NCBI GenBank assembly: GCA_018894105.1
Contig: CM032127.1
Coordinates: 4,497,001-4,561,000, forward strand
DNA: 64,000 nt
Direction: 5' to 3'
Origin: Jacaranda mimosifolia
Taxonomy: Eukaryota > Streptophyta > Magnoliopsida > Lamiales > Bignoniaceae
Position 1 is the first letter of the stretch. Each line of letters starts with the position of its first letter. Below the pieces are notes generated by a model that had not been told where the DNA came from, ran no database searches, and was given only the letters and a program-made list of their open reading frames with translations. Positions 48,955-62,400 of the stretch are shown piece by piece. Position numbers and translations under genes: made by a program.

Positions 48955-51000
48955 ATTAGAGTCCCACTTTTCTGGTCTTTCTCTTCTGATCTTGCTTTCT
49001 CTCCAAGAGAACCCTTTGAGCAATATACTGAAATAAAAAGGAATGGCTGAGAGTTTGATGGGTTAGGGAGGCTAATGTAATGGCATTTTCCATTGTGGGA
49101 TTGGGGGACAAGAAACTTTCGAAACCCTCAGCGAAAAATGGTTCGTTTATGGAACTATTGTCTATTGGCCAACTGTTAAAATCTATAGTTTTAATTTTAG
49201 GTGTCCCTTGTTGTTAAAATTTACACCTTTAACCATAGTTGCACCTTGTTGTCTTTTGGTCTCTCTATTACAGCCTCATTCATGTGCATAGGTGACTAGG
49301 TTACAGAAATCTTGAATTAGGGTTTGAGTGGAAGGATTAAATTGTCCTGGAGAAAAGGAAAGATTTTAGGCATTGGACTTCAGTTGTGAGAGGATTACTC
49401 TTGTGTGATTAGCATGTTTCTTGAATTCAAATCTTAACCATCAAATCAAATCAAGATCAAATGTTTGGTGGTCTGAAAAGAATGGCTAGTGATGGAAATT
49501 TGATGGCCAAAAAGATCAGATGGGACAGGAAAGTGCTTTCAATTCCCTAGCTAGAGTCTCTACATCCGAACAAGAAAAGGATTTTAAAAGTATTTTGAGT
49601 CAAAATGTCAAGCCTCTATTGGCTTAGATAATCCTGGAAATGGTCAAGGACTTTTAAGGTTGCTTAAACGACATAGTTTTTCTTTCTTTTTTTTTCTTAC
49701 TTTATTTGTCAATTTTTTTCAGAAGAGTGATTGCATTTGTTTTAGGATGTTTTGAGTGTGTTTCTGTGATTAAAAATCTGAATTTTTAGTGGTATTGCTA
49801 TCAGCCGGGGGGGGGGGGGGGGGGGGGGGTGGAGGAAAGAAATTCTTTGTCTTTGACTATGAGATGGCATGGGTATTGGGACGACTGTGTATCTAATATT
49901 ACATTTATTAAATACATCCTTGACATTAGTGTTAATTAGGCCAAAAAGTTTGACAAAAGCTAGTTAGTGAGTACTAATTAACTTGCCCTAATTGGGGTAT
50001 GTACTATATAACTTAGTGCACGTTTCTGGCTAAAGTTTTGAATCAAAAGTACTTGAGATGATATATATATATAGTGGTAATTACTAATCTTTCATGAATA
50101 TACTTTATGATTAAAATTTATTCATAAGAAAATGCAATTAATTAGTTACATATGACGCTTCCATCGTAAACATTGCTAAAAATTTTATCACTCACCCACG
50201 ACCAAAAAAATTAGATATTTGCTGTAAAAAAAAAATTATGAACTCAATTTTGTAATTGTGGTGACAAATTTATAACTATAAATTTTCTATAATAAATTAG
50301 TAAAAAATATTAGCAATAAATTCGTAGCATTATTCATTACAAGCATAACGGATTAGCTAGATATTATCATAGAAAAATTCACACACACACAAAGAATAAT
50401 AAATCAACTACATATTGATCATAATGAAAGTTAATTACAAGGACAATTGCTTTGGATTCAATTAGCTTAATTTCATAGTTAAAATTTCAAATTTTTAGTA
50501 GCGATTACAAATTGATCATATTAAAGTTCTAATTTTTTTGTAATGATCTGATTACACAGAGTATAATGGTATTAGAAAATGAAATATTGACCTAATCATA
50601 TATTTAATATTCATAATTCAGTTGAGTATATAACAGAGCGAATGGCATCACATAAGCCTCTATATATTGTAAAACATTAGTACTAGATACCTAAAGAGAT
50701 AAAAATGAAAATTATTTTCTGATTACGGAGAACTTTAATATTTAAACTAGTTCAGGAATCAGTAAGATCAAAATTCTATTGAAAAAAGAAAGAAAGAATG
50801 AAAGGAAAAAACCAAGAAAAGTAATTAAAGGTCAAAATCTTGGAATCCACACAAGTAATCAAAAGCCAACTCCATGGCATTCCCTACTATACATTTGATG
50901 ACTATAAATAACATGAAAACGCAACAAGGTAGGTATTGCTGCCTGTCTACTATGTCTAAACAGGGACCATTTACCATAACTGATATGTGATCTGCAGAAC
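48955..51000. other. Upstream region of GLOBOSA and 3' flank of the BRCT gene
   Basis: No gene. CGAAAAATGG at 49132-49141, about 180 bp upstream of the GLO start, is a CArG-like sequence with one mismatch to CC(A/T)6GG. GLO genes are known to be autoregulated through CArG boxes, so it is a candidate site only. A 23-base G run lies at 49807-49829. The rest is AT-rich. Confidence 0.5.
49807..49829. repeat. Poly(G) run of 23
   Basis: An uninterrupted G23 homopolymer in AT-rich intergenic DNA, about 850 bp upstream of the GLO start. It could form G-quadruplex structures, and its length may be unreliable. Confidence 0.9.
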
Positions 51001-54000
51001 TCATGCTCTGATCAATAACTCATAAACATTACTATTGTTATCGCCCGGCACGCGTTTCAACATTTCAAAACTCTTGCGACTGCCAAGAAAATCGATCCGT
51101 TTGAATTCCACATTACCATGTTCCGCAGTCTCCTTGCTGGAGTAAGCAGATCGAAGACGGTCAGCATGCCTCGAGTCTGTGTGGATAGCGATTTCTATTT
51201 CCTCAGCCGACATATTCTCCTGAGAATTTAAGTAATATAGTAAGCTTATTGCATCATTTGTAGATGTTCTAAATGAGAAAAAAAGATGAGAATAAGTTCA
51301 AGTTTCTGCAGAGAAAATCAAATACCTGGTAAAATGCATAGATGTAATCCAACACCTGCAAACATGTGAATCCTTTACTGCTGAAGAATGTCCTTGAACA
51401 AGGGCCCATCTCCGAAAAACGGTCAATAGGGAACATGATGGTGAGGATATGGTTTCTGAATATTAACTCGGACTTCTCGCTGCAATAATTGATGCCACTC
51501 ATGTAAGAAAGCAATCAGAAACAAGGGAGCTTGTCTTAATTAAGACCACTTGTATATATTATCAAGTTTCTGCTTTTACCAAAATCAAGCAAGATAATAT
51601 AACAGAATTGGCAGAAACAGAAAGTTAAGGATTCGGCTAACCTTTCTGTAAGAGGTCGAGTTAGGTTGACAAACAAAGTCTCGGAATCCTTTCCATCCTC
51701 CTTTGCATCAAAAAAAACGGATGTCTGGTCTTCGATGGCATTCTCAACACTTGAAGACTCTGTATATATAGAAGCAGTCGAGGTTGGCTCGGATATTGAC
51801 CAGCAAATGGAATCCAAAAGGCTGCCTGGGGTTATTGGGCGTATTGGAGTTTGACATGTCTGTGATAATAATAAATTATGAACAGTATTACATCAAACTG
51901 CATTGTCGGATCCATCATAAGATAAAATTAGACAAGAAAACTTAAGGCCATCAAAAGATTAAGTTATAACAGACACATAGTAATGAAAATGTGTTTTTGT
52001 TGTCCTCATAGCAGAAAGTATGCCTAGCTGTACAAACATGCCATCCTCAATTTCCAACATAAACATTTTCAGAGTCCAAGAAAACCAACACAAAGTGCTC
52101 AGATAAGAGAAGTACATGAAAAAATCTGCCGGTAATAACCACTCCCTAATGCTAAGCTTCGTAATTTAATTATGTACATAATGCAAATCATTTATCTTTT
52201 TCTAGTATATCAATAAGAAGAGCATAACTCAAGCCTGATATGAACAAAGTTCACCTGCATTTGGCGGTTCCGGCGCTTTCTCACACCATCTTTTGCCAGG
52301 TTCACCCTGATTTGCCTTTCTTCATGACTTATCTTAGTTACAGAACTAGGTAAATTTCCACAACTGGGTAATCTGTTAACTTCCTGAAAAATTCAAAGAG
52401 AAGGCTCCACAAATAAGAAACCAAATCCCATAAAAAAGACTGACTAATAGATTTTTCTTAAGTTTGAACTTTGCCCCCACAAGAAAGAAAATGAAAACTG
52501 CAGAAATGCTTTTGTAAATTGAAGTTTTATCACACAAGATATTATATACCAGGTTAGCCATTTGATGTCGCTTTATATAAACAGTACCTCCAACAATATC
52601 TATCAATTTACTTGAACTTCATTCCTAAGGCTATTCAATGACAACCATAAAACCAATGTAAAATGGAAGTCCCTTTCAGATTAGGAATCAAACTCAATAG
52701 GTCCTCTAGAAAGTTCCCTAGTGCCTCCAAACTGAAATTTAGCATCCAAACATATCAACCATAATTTGCACCAGATCAATTTCATGATTACATATAGCTA
52801 GCTCTGTTCTGTAGACAATATATTTGGACCCAGGAAACAGGCATGCAAACATTCCTGCCCCCCCACCCCCCGCTAGAGAGGAAAAAGAAAGAAACGAAAC
52901 AGTTAGGAGAGAGGGACAGAGAGCAGAAGGGGAAAAAATAAATATTGAAAAAGTTGCATACCTCCTTGGAAACACCATGCTGGAAATTATCAAGCATAGC
53001 TCCAGTATACCTAGCCAAATCGGCTGATAAGTGGACAAGTCTTTGCACAGATTTTTCTTTCACAGACTTCAGAACCCATAGTGGCTGAGGGAAAAAAGAA
53101 AAAGAAAAAAAAATTAATTCTATAAAATAAAAAAGATGACGCCAGCACAAGTATTTGGGTAGGTTGCTAAGAATACTAGACTCTGCTAGAGTCGGGTGAA
53201 TTCATGTAACAGCAAATTCTCAACTAGAACATCAAATAAAGATTCACTTTAAGCACCATCTTTGTCGAAATTTTAAGGCATTCAAGCAGCAGGACAAAAT
53301 GGTATGGAGCACTTAAAACATTTAAACAGCAATATGCTTACTGTGACGAGATTACTCGAGTGCCCCAGATATTTTCGTATAGAAGGTCCTTCACATACTA
53401 CATGAGTAGCATTGCAGGCAACAAACCATCGATCTAGTAAGCTAGCACCTTCAGCAGAGAGAGCCTCCACAACCTAGAAACAAATATATTTGTTTAGAAC
53501 TGTCTCATGAAACACAAATACAACGTTCATTTTAATGCATAAAAGTGGAGTTTTATTGTGACACAACCATCTGAGACTTTTTCTGACCATTGACAGTGGA
53601 GAAAAAATAAAGTCCCAGATTAGCTTGCAGAGGAAGTAAAATTTTTAACGCCCTAACAGTGACTTCTTAAGAGAAAATAAAGTCCCAGATTAGCTTGCAG
53701 AGGAAGTAAACTTTTAATGCTTTAACAGTAACTTCTTAAGAAATACACAATCATCCTATATATCCCATCAACAGTATGGGTTACAAAGTTTATCGCCTAT
53801 CATCATATATATCCCATCAACAGCATAGGTTAAAAAGTTAAACACCTCAAAGAAAATTCAAGTCTACCTTACTGCAAAGTTCAGCAGGGACATCTACATC
53901 GACATAAAAGGATTGACCAGACAAGGATGAAGAAACAGTTTGTCTTTTAATCTCTCTTTCTGAAAATTGCAATCCAGGAGCTTGAATCATATCATGTTGT

Positions 54001-56124
54001 TTGGTTTGCTTAAGCAAACCAGCCGGAAGACAAGAATTCTCAGCACCAGAGCTCTGATCAAGCCGCCTCAAATCATCAATTGGGATACCATTATCTCGAA
54101 TGTTACTAATGCTGTAGAGTGATTCATTCAACCTAGCTGAAACAAACCCAATGATTACCATCCAATATCACTCAAAATGAGAATGCATCTGTGAGACCAT
54201 ACTACTCTAGCATGCGAACATTTGCTATATGAACTAAGCTATCAGTATTAAGTCTTTTAACTCCATTGAAGTGGCAGGTCAGAGCAACATCACAGAGCTG
54301 GCGTATAAAAGCTCCCAAGTGGAGAATATTCTTGCTAAATCAATATATATTTTTGAAATGTTAAAGTATGGGGAATGGAAAAGTCTTATTCAATGCTCAG
54401 TAGGGACTGATACAGGTTGGAACGGCTATCCTCTGGAAAGACTGATTTCTATGAGTAAGTGCATATGCGCATGCACCAAAGTCTTGTATCAAAACACATG
54501 CATAGCTCTGCTTAAACTACAATCAAAGCATTATTGAAATTTTCACATGCCACTGATGCCAAGCTTGCTTAATACCAACATATGACCTAGCATCGGAATT
54601 GAAACCTATGATTTTGGCCAGTGTACTTAGGATGAAAATCCAACTGAAAATAATAGAATTAAGGTCAATTTCAAATGCAGGAAAATTAGATTATGCCCAC
54701 AAGTAACTGAAAAACAAGGAATGTAACTCTCACCATTCCTTTTAATGCTATCTACAAACCAGCCAATTGTTACAAGGAACAGACCATTTGTTGGTCCATG
54801 TTTCAGAGCATGTGCAAATTTACGTCCGTGAAAGCTGTAATAAGTGTTAAGAGTAACAAAAGTATGCTAGAGTTTAGCAAGATGCATGCCAATAGTAAAT
54901 ATATCTGCAGCCACATTTGGGCATTTGGTCCGAAAGAAACTAAAATTGTCATTTCATCAAAAGAGTTAACTTGATTTTTTTGAAAAAACCACACATTAAT
55001 AACCAAATTGTGTTGATGAAAATTATGAGATTTTTTATCATCAAAGAAAATTTTGGTAGTGTTGTACCAATGAGACTAATTAACATCAAAGTGGTTGAAA
55101 TAATAAAATCTGCATCAAGAAAGGATATCTGAACCACCAAGTGAGTGCACTGAGGATGGAGATGAGGACTATATTGACCTCCCAATCTCTCTGTTGCTTC
55201 CTTGACCTGTTTTCTTGTTTCTACAAATCAAATTGTGAAAGCAGAAGATAAAATGCATATTGATGCTAACAGAATATTAATGCACAAACACAAAAGCAAA
55301 ACCCACAGACAACCATATCAGACATTGGTATTCTTCCTATAAACTCTTTTCAGCAGGGAGACAATATTCTTTACAATGGTCAATCAGACAGAATTCTAAT
55401 TCATAAACAAGCTCAGTTCCTGTGGTTTAGGCGCGCATTATATGTCTAAGTGGACTACTGTTAGTACTTTATCTATTTTTCTTGTTAAAAATCTTAGTCC
55501 TTAGACTATATCTCCTATTGGAACAAATTCCATTACTTGATATACGATATACTCACAACTACTTCTTCCTAGATACCAAACTTTGATTAAGCTATCCCCA
55601 TATTTCCAGTTTAAAATCTTAGACTCCAGTATATTTTTTGTTCTAGAATTAACAACTACAGAAAGTATGAGCACCAAATCATGTACTGATATCAAAGGAT
55701 TCAACAACAGCAAACATAGGCAAATAACTACACCAAAAAATTTATTCACTTGCCTAATGCTAATAAATACTGTTAACTATCCATCCATCCAGAGTTGCTA
55801 GCACCACCAATTACATAAAATCCATAATTAAACAAATTATACATGGAAAGTCAAAATTTAAAAACAACTATCATACCAATGAGAATTTATACCTTTAGAT
55901 AGTCCTGTTACACAAACGACAAGGCCAGAAAATGGTCCGTTGGATTTCACTATTTTAACCGGAGAATAAGAAACTGCAGAGGCAGAGGAAGCAGGAGACA
56001 AGGGCTCCAATGAAAATGACGGAATGCCCCTGAATGAGGAAGAGAAGTCCATAAATAGCCTTGAACACCCCTTGCCAGCTATAACCTCCACTCTCCCTCC
56101 CCCTCCTCCGACACCACCACCCAT
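51001..56124 (-). CDS. BRCT-domain protein (TopBP1-like, DNA-damage response type)
   Basis: Ten exons on the minus strand: 56124-55893, 55220-55129, 54836-54734, 54136-53868, 53473-53342, 53084-52962, 52383-52255, 51859-51642, 51479-51326 and 51219-51001. They encode 556 residues in unbroken phase. BRCT repeat 1 is at about 63-142 (GPFSGLVVCVTGLSK ... CTHLVVQSFHGRKFAHAL ... TIGWFVDSIKR). BRCT repeat 2 is at about 216-305 (FYVDVDVPAEL ... EALSAEGASLLDRWF ... CNATHVVC ... PLWVLKSVKEK). The remaining C-terminal half is charged, without a known domain. Paired BRCT modules bind phosphoproteins in DNA-repair and checkpoint complexes, and a nuclear role is inferred. Exon 2 is joined to exon 3 by an AT-AC intron. 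I recognise the family but not the orthologue. Confidence 0.9.
53601..53740. repeat. 70-bp tandem duplication in intron 4 of the BRCT gene
   Basis: Copies at about 53601-53670 and 53671-53740 share a GAAAATAAAGTCCCAGATTA core and differ at a few positions. A second, shorter duplication (ATATATCCCATCAACAG, repeated ~53 bp apart) follows at about 53755-53850. Confidence 0.85.
54837..55128 (-). other. AT-AC (U12-type) intron 2 of the BRCT gene
   Basis: On the minus strand the intron begins ATATCCTTTC, matching the U12 donor consensus ATATCCTT. It ends TTAC, and CTCTTAAC 10-11 nt upstream matches the U12 branch site. Joining ...GTT CAG to AGC TTT CAC gives THLVVQSFHGRKF, a normal BRCT sequence. 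Any nearby GT donor joined to the TTACAG acceptor gives CTT TCA CGG ACG TAA, an immediate stop. Confidence 0.88.
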
Positions 56125-58418
56125 TTTTTAAATCATTCAATCAACTACTGTAATACATTGAGAACTAAATGAGGTGTTTCGGGAAGGAAATAAAGTGGAA
56201 TCTTTCAGAGAATGAAAGAAAAGTTCTTGAGAGGGAAAAATGAAAGTTTTGAATATGTAAAAAAATATACTACTACTACAACAACTTATTTGAAATTTCT
56301 TAGTGTAGTAACATAAATGGAGGTTTTCTTCTTGCTCTTTTCTCTTCTTTCTTGGAAGAAAAAGTGGGTCAATGCTTCGTCTTTCGCAGAGAGAACACAC
56401 GAAATTTGAAATTTTCTTTTTAAAAATCCATTCTTTTCCCTAGACTGAGAAAAAGGAAGGGAATGAAGAGAAAGAAAGCACAAATCTTTGCTTTAAAGAA
56501 ATTCAGGAATGATGGGCGGGGCAATATGAAGTGAAAGAAAGTCCGAAGAAGAATCTAGCCAGAAACTTTCGCGAATTGTGCTTATATTATCTGCTTTTCT
56601 TCAATTTTTTTCCCCTTTTGCTTTTTGGAGGGTTCAGAAAAGTGGGTATTGGCGTGATGCACTAAAATCACTTTAATTTTCTCTTTCTCTCTCTCTAAAA
56701 TTTGCAGAGCAAAAGGCCGACGCCATGGCCGCTTTGCATTGGCGTTTTGCCATTGTTTTAAACTGTTTCCTCGAACGGACGTTTGGCTTACCAATTTACC
56801 TTTTTACCCTTTTTCTCTTTCCAAATTTTGTAATGTAGAGTGTAGTCCTCATATAATTCCATAAACAAATGTTTGCTTGCCTGTGGAGAAACCACACGTT
56901 AAGGACCTTCAAATTTAAACTTTAAGTATAATATCATTCGATCAATTAATCAGTAATCATTATTTTTTCACATTAATATTAATGTTCGAATTTCAAAATT
57001 CATAAAATTTACAAGTGCAGTAATTAGTCCCACTCAAGAATACATATTAGAGATTATTAATATGATTACACCTTTTCATTTTTAGACAAAAACTTAATGT
57101 AACAATGAAAAGATTATCAAATTCTAATTTCTAATATATAGTAAATTTTATCAATTTAATAAAAATTAGGAAAAATTAAATAAGTTGTTAGACAAGGTGG
57201 GGCGGGGGGGGGGGGGGGGGGGACAAAATAAGTATTGCTTGAAAATCACTTGTAGGATTTGAATAGATGGAAATCAATCAATCAATCGTAGAGCCAAACA
57301 AGGACCATGCGGGTCGGACTCACAAATGGTGGTCCAACTCCGAAGCCCACCTTCATGTTTATTGGGTTTCGGGCTTTCCCATTTCATTACTCAACAGCAA
57401 CTTTACCATAATATTATTAATTTTTATTTATTATTTTAAGAGGGGTTACATTACATCCCTCAATATTATTATCAGATTATGTGGCGAACAACAGTGTTTT
57501 GACCTTATGACAGTGCTATCCGATGGCGAAAGGGGTCCAATTTATAATTTCTGATTGAAAGTGTGACAGCCTGCCTGAGATTGATGGTGTGAAATTATTA
57601 AGGGGGCTCTCAAGTTGACCACTTCTCATCATTTTTATGGCTTCTCAATCAAATGTGATGGGGTGTCCTATTCAGTTTGGTTAGTTTTATGTCATGTTGA
57701 GTACATCACTTTCATTTGTTAAAATCACAATATGAGATGTACACTTTATGTGCTAAAGAGATCACACACATCCCATTTATTTTACCAAACTGATAGGATA
57801 CGTTGAAGATAAGAAGTTGTCATGCTCTAATCTTAGGGCTGCTTACAATATTTAGAATTTTTTTCATTCACAATCACACATATCAAAATTCGATAAGATT
57901 CAAACTTCAAACCTTACATATATAAATGTGAGAATGGTACTATTAACCCAATTGAATAATTTTCTTAACTAATGTGATTGGAAGAATTGTCCTTCTTGCT
58001 CAAAGCTCTTTTTTTTTCTTCTCATTTTAGATCCTCTGTGTCAATTAATGTTTCATTGTATGTTCTAATTCTTGATCACATGTCAAATTTATCTAATTGT
58101 TCAACTATATACCGGTGTTCATTTGTGATGTAAAATTGAAAATGAAACATAGACGAATCAGAGAAAATAAGTTGTTATTTTCTTTATTGAACCTTGAAAC
58201 TTGTGGAGGGCACAATGTTCTTTAAAGTTTCCATTGCCTCAATGTTAGCACTTGTGAATATTTTTCTCATAGATTGTGAAAATGTTAATAAGTGGAGCCT
58301 TCGTCACTTAAAAAGGAACCACAGGGGAGTAAGTACCCTACCTGGGCCACCAATTTGTACCATACATGCAAGATAATCATCAATTGGTTGACCAATTTAA
58401 GCTTTGTGTTACTCAAAC
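56125..58418. other. Intergenic: BRCT-gene promoter region and AT-rich DNA
   Basis: The first few hundred bases carry the 5' leader and promoter of the BRCT gene, including pyrimidine-rich tracts on the minus strand. A G19 run lies at 57204-57222. No gene is visible. Confidence 0.5.
57204..57222. repeat. Poly(G) run of 19
   Basis: An uninterrupted G homopolymer following a short GGTGGGGC lead-in, in intergenic DNA. Confidence 0.9.
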
Positions 58419-59405
58419 TCAGTGCAGACTAATAGTATAATTTGCAGGTGGGTGACCTGTGCTCAACCATCTTGAAATAGAAATAATAAAATGAAATGAA
58501 TAATGCATGTCAACCGACAATACAGGAATAGGTAAAACCAATACAGGTATGACAGATGTTGTTAGTGGCGCACCATCATCTCTGATATTATTCCTTGACC
58601 AACCTTCACCAATTGGTTTCAGCAGTATTGCATTCTGGAATTTGGCAGTACAACACATTATGCAACCAGCAGTATCACTTGCATTTAGCCTGAGGCAAAG
58701 CCGAATTGTGCAGTCTACAAGGCATTGGAATAAAGTGATTTGCCGGAGCAAGTGCTCCGCTTTTGTGTCATTCAATGTGGCCCCTATTATTTTCAGAAAG
58801 AATAGATCAAGTAAATTTCCAGCACTTTCGAATAGTGTGTGTGGGTGTGGGTGTGCGAGTTTGGGTGGGGTTGAGGGCTGGGGCGTTGGGGCAAAGGGCA
58901 TTTTAAGGAAAAGGTGATTTGACTGAACAGGGAATGGACATTCTTGCAGATTCAATATAAAAAACAAACGGCAAGTTAAAACAACTGAATGAGCACTACC
59001 ATCCAAACAACAAGACTATTATATCACAGCACAAATACAGCAAGTGCTTTATCCTAAAAGAATATAACCAGTTGATTGAACTGGGCTCACATGTAAATGA
59101 TACACTGTGGGGTAGAATAGGAGAAAACAAAGAAAAGGACACGGGAGGGAGGAGGGGGGGTGGGGGGGGAGGCGTTCGCGGTCCATGACTCTCGTGTCAA
59201 CTGTTAGAATACACGATACTCTTGCCCTTGTCAAAAATCAACCAACACAAGGAATTGTATCAGCAAATACACCACATCATCTTGCATTTCTCCTCTAACT
59301 AGAGATAAAGGTGAAGCTCTCAGTACCAACGGAGAAAAAAATCCAACAGCAACAAATTGGCCCCAGGGTATGAAGAAAATGAACTTATCCTTACGCCATT
59401 ACCAA
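58419..59405. other. Region downstream of the reticulon-type gene with long ORFs on both strands
   Basis: A 195-codon ORF on the minus strand (59006-58419) and a 136-codon ORF on the plus strand (58507-58917) overlap. Both are unusually long for this AT-rich sequence, but neither contains a domain I recognise. Base composition is closer to exons than to neighbouring intergenic DNA. It may be part of a long 3' UTR, an exon of an unrecognised gene or a pseudogene fragment. G-rich stretches lie at 58830-58900 and 59145-59172. Confidence 0.3.
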
Positions 59406-62400
59406 TTATTGCTGTTTCTTTGAGCCGGAAATCTTTCCAGTGACATCAGACTTCAATTTGCACCCAAATGAGAGAACTTTTAGAACCAGATTATCTATCT
59501 CTTCCTCTTTTTTGTCATACACAACAAAAGAAATAAAGGCAATGGGTAGTCCTGCAAAGTTAAAAGAACATAGCAAAATGGCAACAGACATGAGATCTAG
59601 GACTCCAAGTATAATACTCATGGTATAGAATGGAACATCTATTCGGACAGCAAAATGATACGCATAAAAATCAATCAAATCAGGATATTGCAGCTGTCAA
59701 CTATATAGACATAGTTGCATATGCATGCCTAAAATATATACCAGATACAAGAGCACAGCACATACCTATTACAAAAGCATTATGTAGCGAAACCGCTCCA
59801 AGGATACTGAGAAATGATAAAAAGAGAACAACCTGTTTCATGAGAAAAAAAATGCACAAACAATCAGCTGATAAGAAATTTAAAGGCAGGAAATGCAGCT
59901 TGATAACAGATTCACCGTCAGAGACCACCAAGCAAAATTAGTAATAACTACTCTATCCTTTTCTCATCTTGATCTTTTGGCAGCGATTGGGAAATGACTA
60001 GCAACTTCTCCTAGTTAGTGACTTAAAAAAGCAATTCATACAACAAAAAGATGGGTTTTACATGGGCATCATGCGGTGCTGGCATTGGGTACTTTCCAAT
60101 ATGTAACCAAGAGACACAAGATGGATGCCACAACTATGAGAATGGCTCGAGGATTCAGTTTCCATATTAAATCAATAACCTTTTCTGCTTGAAAACTCAA
60201 TTTTACGATAAAACAAGATGATTGTCAGCAAGCAGGCGAAGTTCTTCAAGTTAATTCTTTTATTAATCACAGTTGAGGAAAAATAATGATAACCCTGGTG
60301 TTTATGATGCACTAATCATGACTTTTGCATATGCAATTGTGCATGCACCCCTGTATATACAGCAAGTGGATGTGTGGCTACTGTTACCTGCCCGCCATCT
60401 GACATTTTACATAACATGACTGTCAGTTCATATTCACAGCCTTCTGGTCTTCAATTAAAGTATTTTTACCATTCCTCAGGCAATGATCAGTATTTTATGT
60501 TTTTAACATTTCTTTCAGTGACCTCCAGGTCCCTCGTCTAGTTCTTCTCAAACACACTAAAAACATGAAGAGTAAGTTGTTGGTATAAATTTGGCAATGT
60601 TAATGCAATTGTAAATCTTAAAACATCTCAAAAGCCTAAACTAACAGGAGAATGCAAAGGGCAAAAAGGGATACAGGGGGATGTGGATACTTCTTAAAAT
60701 ATAAGCTGAAAAATCATAACCTGGTGAAATATCCATGTTTTGCAATTAATGAATGAGGTGCATTACAAACAACCTCTCTTCTTTTCTTGGGTCCTCCATT
60801 GTATTCACTTCTCTCATTTTTTTTGTTAGATTAGGAATTCCAAAAATGTTTTTTGAATGACTGGGCCAAAACAATACCATCTTGATTTTATATTTGTAAA
60901 AGTAACCATCTCGAAATCGTGTAATTTTTGCTATGTCGTTCTCATTTTGACTGTACAATAACACATGATAAATATGCAAGCATACACTTTGGCTGGGAAG
61001 AGTGCAAGGTAATATACAAATAATGTATACATTGGACTCATTTTGAATTTAGACTGCAAGAAGACGAACGGATGAAAGCTGAGCATTCAAAGAAGACTGT
61101 TGACGAGAATGAAGAACAGATTCAGAAAACCTAAAATGGGTACCAATCAAGTCGTCATGAATTTCTCAAACTGATTTTAGAGTGAAATTCCAACAACAAA
61201 TTACCTTGAAGAAAAGAACAGAGTCATTTCCTTTACAAAGTGATTTTAAATCACTAACAGCAGAGTTCCACCTGGATGCCACTGACAAAGCAACATGATG
61301 AGATGCAGCTTCTGAGACATGGAATTTTGATTCAGGAATCTTTTCTATTTTATATCCCAAACTGCACCAATATGTAATTAGAAGTGAGCATTCCTCCAAC
61401 TGCTTCTATGCATATCTCCCTAAAGTTAAAGAGATTTTAAAAGATTTTCCATGTATTCCAAGCAGCAGGTTTGCAACTTATGAACAAATATTACTATTTA
61501 GTCCGCAGCCAGCAAGGCTAGCACAAGCAATGATCATTTATAAATAAAATAAAAGGTTTAGCATGTGCACATTTTCTGGGGTAGTCTGCCATGGATGAAA
61601 AGGAAGACTGCTGCCACTAATAGAAGCTTGGAAATTGCAGTAATCACGGTATACCCAGTTGCTATAAAATTGAAGTAAAATGCAACCAAGATCAATATTA
61701 CAATGAGCGTCTGCTTTTTATCCCTCCACAGTAGTGTGTCAGCAACTGCAAGTATCATCATCATTGATTAGAGGTTATGAAATGCATCCCAGGTTTTGTC
61801 ATGTCAGGCTGTTGATTACATTACATAAGTGATATCAAATTGAAAACATGCCAGTAAGGAGAATGACAGATTTATGAGGAGCAGCAAGATAGAACATGCA
61901 GAACATAATATTTTTAGAACCAATACAAATAAAATCCAGACGACATAATAACAAATAACACACAACAATAAAAACATGATAAAATATGGAGAAATGATAC
62001 CCTCAAATGCAATAACTAAGAAAAAAAGCATCCAGAACACATATTAACAAAGAAGAAGAACAGCAGCAATAGCAAGGAAAAAGCAAAGTAATGCCCAACA
62101 CACGCGCGCGCGCGCGCGCGCACACACAGAAAAAGGATAGAACAAGCAGAAAATAACATTCTATAGATAAATACTGGCTAAGTAAACATCAAGATCAACA
62201 GCATGCAGACAAGATAATTACAAATAGGCATAAAAAGTTAATTAGTCAGATACAATTTATTTATTTCAATCCTTTCGCGAAGCTCCCACCTAAATTCCCT
62301 TCTCTTCTTTCATCATTCTTAACCAAGCCGGCCACTCTTCCACTTTTTTGTTCCCAACTTCCCACAATCACTCCCCTAATAGTTTTGTTTTTATTTGGTC

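Noticed and set aside
53846..54161. Longer exon 4 of the BRCT gene starting upstream at 54161
   Set aside because: The TTTCAG acceptor before 54136 fits phase 1 from exon 3 and gives ARLNESLYS. The upstream extension is intron sequence.
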